Source: Plutella xylostella (taxonomy: Eukaryota > Arthropoda > Insecta > Lepidoptera > Plutellidae). Taken from it: a DNA stretch of 64,000 nucleotides. The first letter of the stretch is position 1. Every line of letters starts with the position of its first letter. A program made the position numbers and the translations under genes. The stretch covers positions 5,649,501-5,713,500 of the forward strand of contig NC_064001.1 of the NCBI RefSeq assembly GCF_932276165.1. The letters run 5' to 3'. Shown in pieces: positions 10,067 to 21,320 of the stretch. The notes beneath the pieces are model-generated. The model ran no database searches, had not been told where the DNA came from, and worked only from the letters and a program-made list of their open reading frames with translations.

Positions 10067-10852
10067 ATGCTCGCCCGCCGCCTGCTCGCCCTCGCCGCGC
10101 TCGCCGCCGCCGCCGCCGCCGCCGCCGACCCGCCGCGCCCGCGCCTCATCGACTTCAACCCCTGGGCCTGGCTGCCCACCAGCCGCAACCGCTCGCCCTC
10201 CATCATGGACTACTTCTTCCCTCCCTCCCGCACCCCCAAGCACTCCAACCTCGACCCAGCCGCAGACCGCAACCCTCCCCTAACCACCCTGCCCCAAACT
10301 ACACTCGAGGAAAAAAGCGCGACCACCATAGAGGACAGGGCGACGACGCGCAAGTCCTCCGCGACCAAAATAAAAACGACCGTACCCCCGACCACGGTCA
10401 CCGTCCAGAAAAAGAAGAAGACGAGCTCGAAAACGACGACAGCCGCGCCAACTACTATCGAAACTAAAACGACCAGAGTCCCGGAGACGGTCGGGACGAC
10501 CATCCGCGAGACTACGACGGCCAAGCCGACCAAGCACTACACGATCAAGCCGCTGGTCCGCACCACCACGGAGACGCTGGTGCAGGAGACCGACAGCACG
10601 TCGTCGGAGAGCGACAGCACGGAGACCGTGTCCGGGTTCGAGTCCACGCAGACCACGGCCGCGGCGGACGCAGACACGGCGGCGGCGGCGCTGGCGGACG
10701 CGCGCTCCACGGACGCCGCCACGGCCAGCACGCCCGACGCCACGGAGCCCACCACGCCGCCCGACGCGCCCGACAGCCGCGAGGGCTACCTGCCCCTCAG
10801 AGACAAGCCCCAGCAGACACACGTCAAGATCAACGAGCAAACCAACAAAGAG
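10067..10852 (+). CDS. First coding exon of a secreted Thr/Ala-rich mucin-like protein (partial gene)
   Basis: 262 codons from ATG 10067 to a splice donor at 10853 (AG|GTCAGT), phase 0. Past the donor the frame reads only eight more codons before a stop, which supports splicing. The first ~20 residues (MLARRLLALAALAAAAAAAA) form a signal peptide: two arginines, then a long Leu/Ala core, with the cleavage site probably just before DPPRP. A short Trp/Pro/Phe-rich stretch follows (LIDFNPWAWLPTSRNRSPSI, then MDYFFPP). Residues about 75-240 are rich in Thr, Ser, Pro, Lys and Ala (KTTVPPTTVTV, TTRVPETVGTT, DATEPTTPPDAP), typical of O-glycosylated, disordered linkers in extracellular matrix or cuticle-associated proteins. 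I do not recognise the gene. The folded part of the protein is presumably encoded by later exons outside the window. Neighbouring DNA gives no pathway hint. Confidence 0.72.
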
Positions 10853-10858
10853 GTCAGT
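10853..10858 (+). other. Splice donor of the secreted-protein exon
   Basis: GTCAGT follows a complete GAG codon, giving AG|GTCAGT. It matches the donor consensus except for C at +3. No better donor lies between the end of the Thr-rich stretch and the in-frame stop at 10877-10879. Confidence 0.6.
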
Positions 10859-13800
10859 CACACCCCCTTACTCCAGTGAATAAGATTAGGATTTTCACAG
10901 GCGATTACAAGTGATCGGGCATTAATTGCAACTTGCAGGTAATAAATATTCAGCGCGTTTAAAAGCCCCGCCAATATCACCCCCAGTGTTCTCAGTGCGC
11001 AAGAATGAACTCACATAAATTTTATCTAATGAGCCCCCAGAGAAAGGTTAGGCGTGCATTCACCGTGGTACGCGCACGTTCCCACATTATTATTGCAAAT
11101 TGATATGCATTATTTCGCGCTACCCGCTCGATCGACAGGTTAAAAATAGAAAAAACATAGAGAAAAACGGTTAACATGGTCGGAGTAACGCCCTTTGCGC
11201 CATGATCTATGAAATGAATTCTGCCGTGGAAGCCATCTATCTACAAGTTGTAAAAGAAAAAAAAACTGTGATTGGAATAGTTTTAATTGTTAAGCAGGTA
11301 ATGGTCAATTAAACAAATTGAATATTTGAATGTTCCCATGGATTTACCTCGGAGTTGCGCGGCCGCTCGGTGGCCGAGTGAAAGCAATACTTAGCTGATG
11401 GAAATCGCGAAACGGTACCAACGTTTTTGTTGAGAAAATTTACCAGTAAAATGAATGAAGGTTGCTTACTTAGCTGTTTACGGTGCGCATTGGTTAGCAC
11501 TTTTTTCATTGTTTTTTGGGATCGAATTCTAAACTATGTGGTCGATTCCAATACCAGAAAAAAACAAAGCTTGTAAAGTCTTAATCGGACATCGAAATAT
11601 TTTTACGGTTGCGAATATTTTTTAGTTTTTAAGATATTTTGTTTTCATTATTATAGATCCAACTAATTGACACATACCTATTTGTAAAAGACATGTAAAG
11701 CAAACAAATGATCTCGATCGGAACACTCGCATACCTCGACAGCCGGCGCAAAAACCACGAAAGCGATGTGATATGAAATCAATTGAAGTGCGAAACAGAC
11801 TAATCAAGCAAAAAGCGAACTATTATGGGTTTTATCGGGTGAAAACATCTTATTAACATGTTCTTACAGGATTACATAGTGGCAGTTGATTTGAAAGGGT
11901 AAAAAACGTCCTTAGCAAGAAGACTATTAATTTTTCTTGTGTAGATTGAGCTTGTAATGATAGATTAGGTTGACATATTAATAGGCTCTATCTTCTAGTG
12001 GGACGTGAACTCAATTGATGCAGGGGGTAATTTACTAAAAGGAGATGTGGATGCAGCCTTGTTTTTTTTGTTGAATGAAGTCGTGTGGATGGTGTTGATG
12101 TGGTCGACGTAAGATGACTGAGATATTAACGAGGTTCTCAAAGTGAAAAAATTAATATGAGTCGAATTTGGCAAGGTTGAATTTGTTTTAAATGTTAGAT
12201 TGCAAGTTTTATGTACAAGAGAATGGTGATCAGCGTAAAGTTAGCTCATTCATAAGTCAAGTTAGGCATGGAGTGAAAAATATTGAGATTTATATTGTTT
12301 TACCTACATTTGGAAACTTCTAAACTTTATTGGTGCAGTAGCCAAAACATTTAATTTAAACATGTTTTCTCCTACAACCGCGTATGAGTGCGGTCACATT
12401 ATGCGTCCACGATGTTCAATTGAAGAAACTCGAATGCTACATGAAAACCGTCTAGTACTTTCTATTACACAATCGAAGTTCAATCAACGGGATATCGTGA
12501 TCTTGGCCCTTTTGTACTACAGTCTGTTCCCCGGCGGTGGCTTGCGGTGACAAAAGGCGCGAGCGAGCGTCGTAACCTCACGCAATTTGCAGTTACGCAT
12601 AATTGTGTCATTTACCATTTTTCATTACAGGAATATTCCATTACCTTCATAAGCTTACAGTAAAGTTTCTTATGCTAAACTGTATTACCATAAACCTGAG
12701 ATAGTTTAGCAAACTGATTAATACTACTGAAGCCACTAGTAATTAAATTATATAACAGTTTTATAGCATAAACCGGGAAGGAACCACGTCTATGAAAGGA
12801 GATTAACTTGAACCAGCTGGATTAACTTTACCATAATACACAAAGCTACGCCGGCACACTCCGCAGCATTTAGCATTACCTCAGTAGGTACACGACTTAA
12901 TGAATATTATAGCTGAAAACTTACGCAGAGAAAACCATTAAACTTTTTCCGTAAACGGTGAATATAAAATTTTAACCGCCATCTTGGAAGATCGACTGTT
13001 TCTGGCATTTTATTAAAATGTACGGCTCTCGATAACATAAAATTTCGCTGCCGTGATGATTTAATGCCTTTTCTGGATAGCCGACCCACAGTTACATCTT
13101 TATTGATGTTTCGATTCTTAGAGTATATTGATGGTGATCTGTATCCTTATTCTGGTACGGAAGAACTACCCGTGGCGATTTTGAAGCAGCCATCGATCAC
13201 TTTGCGGGATGCTGATTGGTCGAGCCCGCGCACCGGGCCTCGAGATCGCAGTCCATTAGATCGAGTGAACAGGAATAGGACGCCAGCTTTAGGCTAATCG
13301 ACTTAATGATAGCCGCAGATAGCTTTGATCATACTGTGCAGGTATTTGCATTTTGGCGTCGTTTGCTACATTTACTTGGGGCTATTATGCATGAAATTGC
13401 CATTCGCTTCCAGATGTCCGGTGTGAAATACAGGATCCTGTCAGTATAGGGCTATTAGTATGGTTTATTTTTGAAGAGATATGAATTCAATTGCTGTCAT
13501 AGACTATGACACTATAGTAATGATACTGATAGCAGCTGTAGTGCAGCCCAGTTCAATACAAGAATGAGACATAAAAAAATTATAACCCTGTAAAATCGTA
13601 CGAAAGTAATAGATAGTTATAAGAGTTACAAAAGCTAGCACTTAGCTATTTGTAATGTTGCTTAGTTAGATTATTTCAATCCAGCCTTCATAACTTAAAA
13701 TTAATATTTTCAATGCTCAAAACCTAACAACGAAATCCTTCCGCTAAAAATTACTACGACAATTCTAAGCAGACGGTTGTCAAGTAGTGTATGGGCATTT

Positions 13801-14666
13801 CGTATTGTCAATAAAGTGATTTCCTTTTACTGCTGAAATGGTGGAATAATTCAAGACCACTTGACTTCTCATTCAGTATGCTGAACACACTCCCCTTCAG
13901 TACTATATTTTATTTCGTTTCCTACATTGACAAAGGCAAATCCAAGAAATTGTGCAAGTAGAAATTTACTGTATAAAAATGGAAACGTAAGTACATCATT
14001 ATAGATAGTTCTATACGATTAAGTTTTTAATGATAAACTCTTGTTGCTTTTATTAACTCAAAATATTTCCCTTAATAATACAATGAAATAAGCAAACTTT
14101 GCTGATAAATCATAAGGGTTATTTTTGTATTCAGAAATAGTAATCACCTTAAGTTTGTTCAGTTTATTTTTTTCCATTCAACAAAAAAAGTATTTTTTAT
14201 TTTTTATAATCTTGCTACGAATTCTAAACGGGAGATAAATAAATACAAAAAGTATTATGTACATTTCATTCATATTCAGAACTCCACAAAACAGGTGATT
14301 ACAGTGTGTTTATGACTAGTTTATTCCAGTATAAACTGTTGCACTTGACTATTTACATATTTGACGGAAGTGCGTTTTCCCATAAAGTAAGATTTAACTG
14401 CACTATTAAATAACAGACCGGATTCTTAATAATTATGTTCTACCTTTTAGTTAACTAGTATTATTTTTAGCCCTAAGTTTACCGGTAATCAAGGATAACT
14501 AGACTTTTATTCAACACTGAACGAAAAATTGGGGGCTTACGAGTTTGACGTGCCTTACTGCGTGTCAATATAACTAGAATTTTATCTGTGAATATACCTA
14601 AGGCCGATTCCCTTCCTACATCTATTCTCAATGGGGGAGTAATGTACCTGGCTCTCTCCTCCCTTC
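10859..14666. other. Probable first intron, no feature recognised
   Basis: AT-rich sequence with short frames only (60-77 codons) and no domain-like translation. I see no exon with convincing splice sites on the plus strand. Assignment to the intron of the upstream gene is an inference from the donor at 10853. Confidence 0.4.
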
Positions 14667-14928
14667 TACAGGGTGTTGCAAAATTGGTATACTAAGCCGA
14701 AACCTACATGTGCAGCATGATATATCCAAGCCCGAAACTGAAATCAGAATTTGGAAATTCGCGAAAAAGAAAAAACCATAGAAAAAGTCACGTGACCAAC
14801 AAAGTTTCTATGGAAAATGAATTTTTTTTTTCGCGAATTTTCAAATTCTGATTTTAGTTTCGGGCTTAGATATAACATGCTGCACATGTAGGTTTCGGCT
14901 TAGTATACCCTTTTTGCAACACCCTGTA
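14667..14928. mobile_element. Long foldback MITE, TA-flanked (mariner-like)
   Basis: Two inverted arms of about 118-124 bp (14667-14784 and 14805-14928), more than 90 percent alike by eye, begin TACAGGGTGTTGCAAAA and end TTTTGCAACACCCTGTA. The TA at each end fits a Tc1/mariner-type target. The short loop contains the perfect 10-bp palindrome GTCACGTGAC (14787-14796). Transcribed RNA would form a long hairpin. A related one-ended relic lies at 59182-59315. Confidence 0.85.
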
Positions 14929-14950
14929 TAAACAGATAATTTAAAAATAA

Positions 14951-15221
14951 TACACTCACGGGTAAAGAAACTGTTCCACTTACAAAATTCAGACACCATC
15001 TGATGGCAGATCATGGGGCTGTTTCCCCATATTTTTCATTGTTTAATAGGAAATTTGAACGAAATATTAAGTTTTTTAGTTATTTATATTCTGGTACACC
15101 GTTAAATGTACTTAAATATTGCAGAAGGTCGGTTTAAGAATCGTCCTTAACATAGTTTTTTTCCGTTTAGGAGTAATTTGGTGAATTTCTCAATGGAACT
15201 TTTTCATTGCCCGTGAGTGTA
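14951..15221 (+). mobile_element. TA-inserted MITE, CACTCACGGG family
   Basis: Terminal inverted repeats of about 28 bp: TACACTCACGGGTAAAGAAA at the left, and the reverse complement TACACTCACGGGCAATGAAA at the right. TA flanks fit a mariner-type target duplication. The 271-bp element has no coding capacity. It lies 22 bp from the foldback MITE at 14667-14928. Related copies sit at 15595, 45294, 45380 and 49538. Confidence 0.85.
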
Positions 15222-15594
15222 GTTTTTTAGTATATTTGGGGTAGTTCAATGATAAAAAGCCACCCCGTACGTGGTATGTTTGTCTCATATCTGCGGCGCG
15301 GCGGCGTCACGTTACATTCGTACTACGCGGGGGAATGTGAATGTTGGGAAAGGTCGTAAAATGACTTACTTCGTGGAAAGTTCATGTACCGTCCGCAACG
15401 CCAGTTAGATCTATAATATAATTATGTATTTATTTTGTTTTTTTTTGTAAAAGTTACGCATAACAAAAATTGCAAAGACTAAAATCACGACATTTTATAA
15501 AAATCCTTTATCCAGATGTAAAACAGACTATGTAAAACTGAACTCCAAAATTACTGGGAACAGTAATAGCAAAACATAAATATAGGTAGGCACT

Positions 15595-15839
15595 TCAGAT
15601 GGGGAACAATGATAAAGTTCCAGTGACTTAGCACCAAATTAATCCAAAAGGAAAAGGCTAGCTTTGGTGACGGCGTTGACCCCGTCTGCAATATTGAAGT
15701 AGAGGTTCATTTATCAACATCAACATATAACCAACAATTAAGTTTTTAATTTATGAAGCTATTAGATTACATTTCTCTGGAGATTAAGGTATTTTTCGGC
15801 ATTTTGTGGATGCAATTTTTCCTTGCTCGCGAGTATGTA
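15595..15839 (+). mobile_element. Diverged copy of the CACTCACGGG MITE family
   Basis: Recognisable by GATAAAGTTCCAGTGA near the left end, GCACCAAATTAATCC and GTCTGCAATATTGAAGTA inside, and TTTTTCCTTGCTCGCGAGTA at the right end, all matching the copies at 45294-45711 in order. The left terminal repeat is badly decayed, so the start is approximate. Confidence 0.6.
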
Positions 15840-18800
15840 AACAGTTTAGTTTATTTCTGTTTTATTGTATGTTTGTTTGTATGCCTATGGACTTGTTTCC
15901 GGCAAATAAATGATATAAAAAGTATAATAATAATTATCCGATCCCGTTTCTGTCTGTACTAAGCAACTGTAGTGGTTAGGGGCAATCATGACGAGCATTT
16001 AAGTTGTTTAATTTTAAATGAGAAGTCTGTGGTAGTAAAAGGCATACCTTATTTTCTTTGTTTACATCATTATTTTATATTTTCAACGGGAAGTTGTAGA
16101 GATGTAAGTAAATGTTTGTGTTAAATCAAATAAACTAAAAACCTTACTACTAACTGCGTATTAAACTGGGCAATTCAAAACGCTCATTAATTACGAAAAA
16201 ATATAAAACAAGTAAAAACTTCAATCAGAGGAACAGAATTTATTGGAAAGTCTAATTTCAAAATTAAAATGAAGAAGGTTAATCGATTTATTGACGACAC
16301 TTGAATCGATTCACTTTCTCGTCAAGTACCACTCTAGTAAAGGTCGAATCCTCAATTAGATTTACCTAATTAATTAGCGATAGTTGAAGCGTCATTGATT
16401 CAAGAGAAATTTTATCTAATTGTAATTATTAAGTTTAAAGTCGTATCGAGGTATAGAAAACCGAATTTCAGCATAATTTGCTTTTACCATGAAACCTTGG
16501 TCTTGTAAAATGAATATTTAACTATAACTACTAAGGAAGAGAACAAATCACCTTTCAAATTGTAGGTTCACACAGTTTTCATTTTACATAAGTTGATGAT
16601 AAAAAATCTTACAACTTGAAAGATACATCTTCAGATTGGTGGATATAATATCAAAAGATAGATGGGTCACGGGCACATAACTGAAGGTCTCAATAAACCT
16701 TCTCTCAAGTGAATGATAGTCACTTTCATTTTATACGTTTATTTCATATTAAATAAGATGAGTTGGTCGATGCAATATAAACCACATATAACTTTTCAGC
16801 GTTTAAATCATATGAAAGTGTAGTCATTGATAGACAGAGAACAGTTGGCAGTAAAACGTAAGTAGTCAATTCAGTGTTCGTGTTTATACCAAACATTTTA
16901 AACAGACACAACATTTAAATTATACGACCTAATTCAGCGGCTGCGGCCAATCGGAATGTTAGTGAAAGAGGCGAAAGTAAGCGTAGGCTAAGATCTAGGT
17001 TCTAGGGCTCATAAATTGCCCATTGTACAAGCACTGTTTTCTATGTAATTCTCAAGGCTGAGGCCTCACCTGTATCTAAAATGAATCGTTGAAACAACTG
17101 TTACATTATAAATAACATTCAAGCCTTTAAATTGCATAATATACCTGTGTACTATACATGTATACATCATGGTTGGTAATACTTGAATAGCAAGGGAAGC
17201 TTCAATCTTTGTTAACTCGCTGAGTATTACACTTTCATCTTTACAATTTCATGGTTGTTAATTTTAAATGGCATAAACTTTAAACAACAAAATGATGCTT
17301 AAAAGCCTCTTGCCCAGTTTAGGTCAGAATTAATCCGTGAAAGTTTTACAAGCTTCTTTACTTTTAACAAATGATATAAGGATTTCCTGCTTAAGAAAAT
17401 AAATTGAAACGCTCAACGGCGAAAGTCTTCATCAGTGAACCAATTATTTTGTTAAATTACCTATCATCGCTTTTAATAGCTTCCTTGCAACAAAAAATGC
17501 CCTGATCCGTTCCTGACAGCCTTATCTGACATTCGTTTATAAGCGGAAGCGTTCTATTTAGCTTCAAAAACTCACCGAGCCATATTAGCTAAATTCCATG
17601 TTTACATAAAAAAAATCTTTCCGCGTGCGTAAATTAATGAATCAGCGGAGTGTAATGACCATTTTACATATTGTTAACGCATTTTTGAATGCGCAAACGC
17701 ATGACACATGCGACGTGTTCCTACTTTCGTTCTCAAAACTGTCGGCATGTCAAGCAATTATGTGTAATGATGTTAAGTTGTCACTGCTAGTGACAACTAG
17801 AGAAAAGGTTTTGCTTCACCGATTCATTGTTCTGGACCACAATAGACGTTGACGTGCAACCGTCAAACCTTTGTAAAAATATTTTTCATTCAAAACTTGA
17901 GCAAAGCTCCGCGAAATTCGGAGAACTTGGACATAATGCCGTATGTATGTAAACTATGCATTGTGTTTTGAGTGCAACACATTTAGCTTTCTATGCAATT
18001 TTTGACATTTGCAAATTTTTTGTCAACATGTTTCCTGAAAATTCTTATTCAATTATTCGTACAGCTATTGCACTATAACGACCACAACACTAAATGACTC
18101 AATCAAGCCAATGAAGACGACGTGGTCGCAGAAGTGGCTCCACACGGGTCACACACCTGGAATTACATACACACTGACATTGATACGTGACACTGCGCGC
18201 AATGTGTGCCGAAGAAATGGGAGCGCGCGTCGCAAAACCGCCCAGTGCGGTAAGATCCCATTACAGATTATTACCCAGATTCGTAGGGTAATCGCACCTT
18301 TCATCGGCTCTTGAGCGAATTTCGTACGTGTCCGAGCTATTTCTAGAACAAGGGAGTCATAAATAAGCTATGGATGCCCTTCAGGGTGCCGAGCCGTACG
18401 AACATTCATAAACTCTTCTCCATTTCTAAACATCATTCTTTTCTAAATGCTTGTTTTGTAAACTCATCTCCGGTAATAATCTGTAAACTCGTAAAAAATA
18501 AGTGTTCAGCAGTAAGAATATTTAGTCTACACCTTAATAAAACATCAAGCAGAAACCTGAAATCTCCCGTTTCGCAAGAACAACATTATCAGTTCAGAGA
18601 GCTTAGCTAAGGTATCGCAATTTTAGTACACCCTCCATCAAGAGAACTAAAAATGGAAATAAAAACTCGGTGCTTTAATGTACTGGGTAACAACAGTACG
18701 CACCCGACTTAGAGCCAATGAAGCAAGCAATAATAGAGCCATAATATCACTCGAGCGCAGGAGATATGATTGATGTGAGAATGTGAGTGGATCGATGATC

Positions 18801-19852
18801 TATCGCTCGCGAAATGATTGGGAACGATTGTGAAGAACACAGTTCGCGGCAAGGAAATAATAAATATGTTTGAATAGATTTACATTGTGAGTTAGGTATG
18901 AGTGTTAATTTAACTGATTAGGTTATAAAATGAATTTTACTTAATTTTTTTTAGCTAAAACATATTAAAAAAATACATGTTGCGTAATAAACGGAACACT
19001 CTGGCCGCGCCAAGTTAGTTTATTATTAAAATACTAATATTTTTAGTACTTAAGTACTACATAAAATAACGTAATAATTAGTCCGAGTTTCTATGCTATT
19101 TGTATTTACGAAAACATCATAAACATTTGCATGGCACAGCAAAAAGAGATGGTAATTTTCGTACAGATTAAAATCTTGAGTGAGGCAGCGCCACACTAGA
19201 TGGTATCAAATCTAAATTAAATGATACGATCCGTATCTTAAATGTTTATGATGATATGTTTATAACTAAGGTTAGTCATTTAAAATGAACACAAGTACAA
19301 TAATTTAAGATTATTAACAAAAATATTTTTAAACACAGTGTTAATTAAATCATTTAAGTATTTCCTTTGATTAATCTTTTCGCCAGGGTTTTTCTTCTCT
19401 TTTTTTTAATTTGTTTCGATTAAGTACATCTATTCTAGATTGTCGTTATTACAACGGAGTTAAATATCCTATTACTGAATTTTAATGCCCTTCAATGGAT
19501 TGAAAAATTAAGAATTTAAACTATTGCAATACAAATAAGCTGTTTTTAATTTGCACCAATACATTTGAGTAATTAAGTGGCAAATCTCATGGGCTTAAGG
19601 GCACTGCATCATAAAGTCATTATAAAATAATTTACTCAAAGTAATGGCAGAACATGCAGATTTATAACGGCAGATGTTGTTAATGAAAAACAAGTTAAGG
19701 ACCAACGATTCGTGTCAGATAAGACAGATGAAGATATAGAGCCATGGAAGTAAATTAATCAGTGGCAAAAGTGTGGGTAGTGAGCACGGTAACTCGTATA
19801 TAACTGAATACCTTGATGCAGACTTCAACATTTGAGAATATTATTTATATTA
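15840..19852. other. Probable intronic DNA, no gene seen
   Basis: AT-rich, short frames only. An imperfect inverted pair, CATCATAAACATTT near 19111 and AAATGTTTATGATG near 19238, may mark a decayed short element of about 140 bp. Nothing else is supported. Confidence 0.35.
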
Positions 19853-20125
19853 CTAGCTGTCCCCGCGAGCTTCGCTTCCGCTAAAGTTCAGATTTACTAT
19901 AAATTTTATTCTAAAAACGTTTATATAATGTATTTTATATATTATGTGTATTGTATTGTACCTATATATTTTTAGGGGCTTACCGGTAATTATTAGTTTT
20001 TCATTCTTGCCGAAAAACCATCCCTGAACATAAAAAATATGGTAAACTGTATTTAGGCGTTGTTGAGTTATACGCTTTCCAACGCATTTAGAGATTAATT
20101 TTCATATTATATGTAGGTAGATAGA
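19853..20125 (-). mobile_element. Non-autonomous Helitron (Lep1-like)
   Basis: Read on the minus strand, the element ends in CTAG with GC-rich sequence before it (plus strand CTAGCTGTCCCCGCGAGCTT at 19853-19872). It begins TCTATC at 20125. It lies between an A at 19852 and a T at 20126 on the plus strand, as expected for Helitron insertion between A and T. The CTAGCTG-cccgcg end is shared with the Helitron at 59768-60226. The 5' (TC) end is less certain than the CTAG end. Confidence 0.6.
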
Positions 20126-20558
20126 TTTAAATAATGAGAGCTGTCGTTGAGAGTCCCCCGCTGTGGAACCTTCAGGAAATAATTGGTACAAAATACAAAA
20201 CGTACCAACCAACATACCTGCACGAGTCACAACCAATTTACAGTGCTCCAAAATTGATAATGCGCATAGAAATCTTTGACAGATCGGTTGTTTTCGATTA
20301 TGTGACACATGATATTGACTCCTATTTCTTACGAACAAGGTGCAAAATGCAAGTGTTTTTTTAAGGCTCTTACGATTTAATAATTCGGGTGTCAAGATCT
20401 GCATGTGCATTATTAATTTTGGATAAGTGTACTTCCTTCCAATCAAATGTATCAGTTGGAATATCACGCAGTAATGACCCTTAAGACTTCCAATCTCGTC
20501 AAGGTAAATGTGACGGATCCTCGCATCGCACAGGGTCGACGTTCCCGCGGCCGGAATC

Positions 20559-20676
20559 GGAGGGTTACTCTATACTGGCAAAAACTAACGAACGAGAGTT
20601 GTCGTGCAATCGGCACGTTAAACGTGCAACGAGATAGAGTAGTCGTGGCTCGTTTTTTGTGATATAGAGTGACCCC
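20559..20676 (+). mobile_element. MITE, GGGTTACTCTATA family, copy 1
   Basis: Left end GGAGGGTTACTCTATACTGG and right end GATATAGAGTGACCCC form imperfect terminal inverted repeats of about 18 bp. Internal blocks GAACGAGAGTTGTCGTGCAA and AACGAGATAGAG are shared with the other copies. This copy lacks about 20 bp of the GCGCAGCAGCGCT block present at 21183-21320. No transposase is encoded. Confidence 0.8.
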
Positions 20677-20765
20677 GCCGCGCGTGTCACTTGTTACGCG
20701 CTCGTCCAATGACATAAACGATTCGTCGGACCCAATTAGGAGATCTTCGTGATGTACCGCAACGT

Positions 20766-21151
20766 GTGCTGTTGTTGCGGAGGTACAGTTGCGCTTCAGT
20801 AGAATTGAATACCTATATCTTTATTATAAAATACATCACATAAATTGGACTTACAAAAAATATACTTACTAACTAGAAACAATGTATAATAGGCGCCCTT
20901 AATTCAACAACCCTTGATACAGCAACTAAATTCAACTGTTTTTTCTATTTAGGTAATATTTGTATGATAAATAGAGAGTATTCATTTTCATTTGATGATA
21001 GTCGTCGTCTTTGTAAATTTCTTGTGTCATTCAACTACCAATTTCATTTTATGCATCTGTAATTAATGTTATGTGCACACGTATTGTAAGTTAAACATAT
21101 CATTTTCATTTTACACAAGTCTGTGCACTGTACCTCCGCTATACGGCACAC
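20766..21151. repeat. Imperfect inverted-repeat pair flanking about 330 bp
   Basis: GTGTGC-n7-GCGGAGGTACAGTTGC near 20766-20795 is nearly the reverse complement of GCACTGTACCTCCGC-n6-GCACAC near 21126-21151. The pair may be the ends of another short DNA transposon lying between two MITE copies. There is no independent copy in the window to confirm it. Confidence 0.35.
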
Positions 21152-21182
21152 AACTGTCCTGCTCAGAGCAACGCACGCGATA

Positions 21183-21320
21183 GGAGGGTTACTCTATACT
21201 GATGAAAAACAAACCAACGAGATTTGTATTGCACTCGGCACGTTTAATACAACGAGATAGAGTCGTGGCTCGCGCAGCAGCGCTACCAAAGTTATTTTTT
21301 TGTCATATAGAGTGACCCCC
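21183..21320 (+). mobile_element. MITE, GGGTTACTCTATA family, copy 2
   Basis: A full-length copy of about 138 bp: left end GGAGGGTTACTCTATACTGA, right end GTCATATAGAGTGACCCCC (near its reverse complement). Inside are CGGCACGTTTAATACAACGA, GATAGAGTCGTGGCTCGCGC and AGCAGCGCTACCAAAG. It is one of the two best-preserved copies and can serve as the family reference in this window. Confidence 0.85.

Noticed and set aside
9874..10755. Several long frames on both strands over the CpG-rich exon
   Set aside because: GC-rich DNA has few stops in any frame. Only the 10067 frame has a signal peptide, a biased mucin-like composition and a splice donor.
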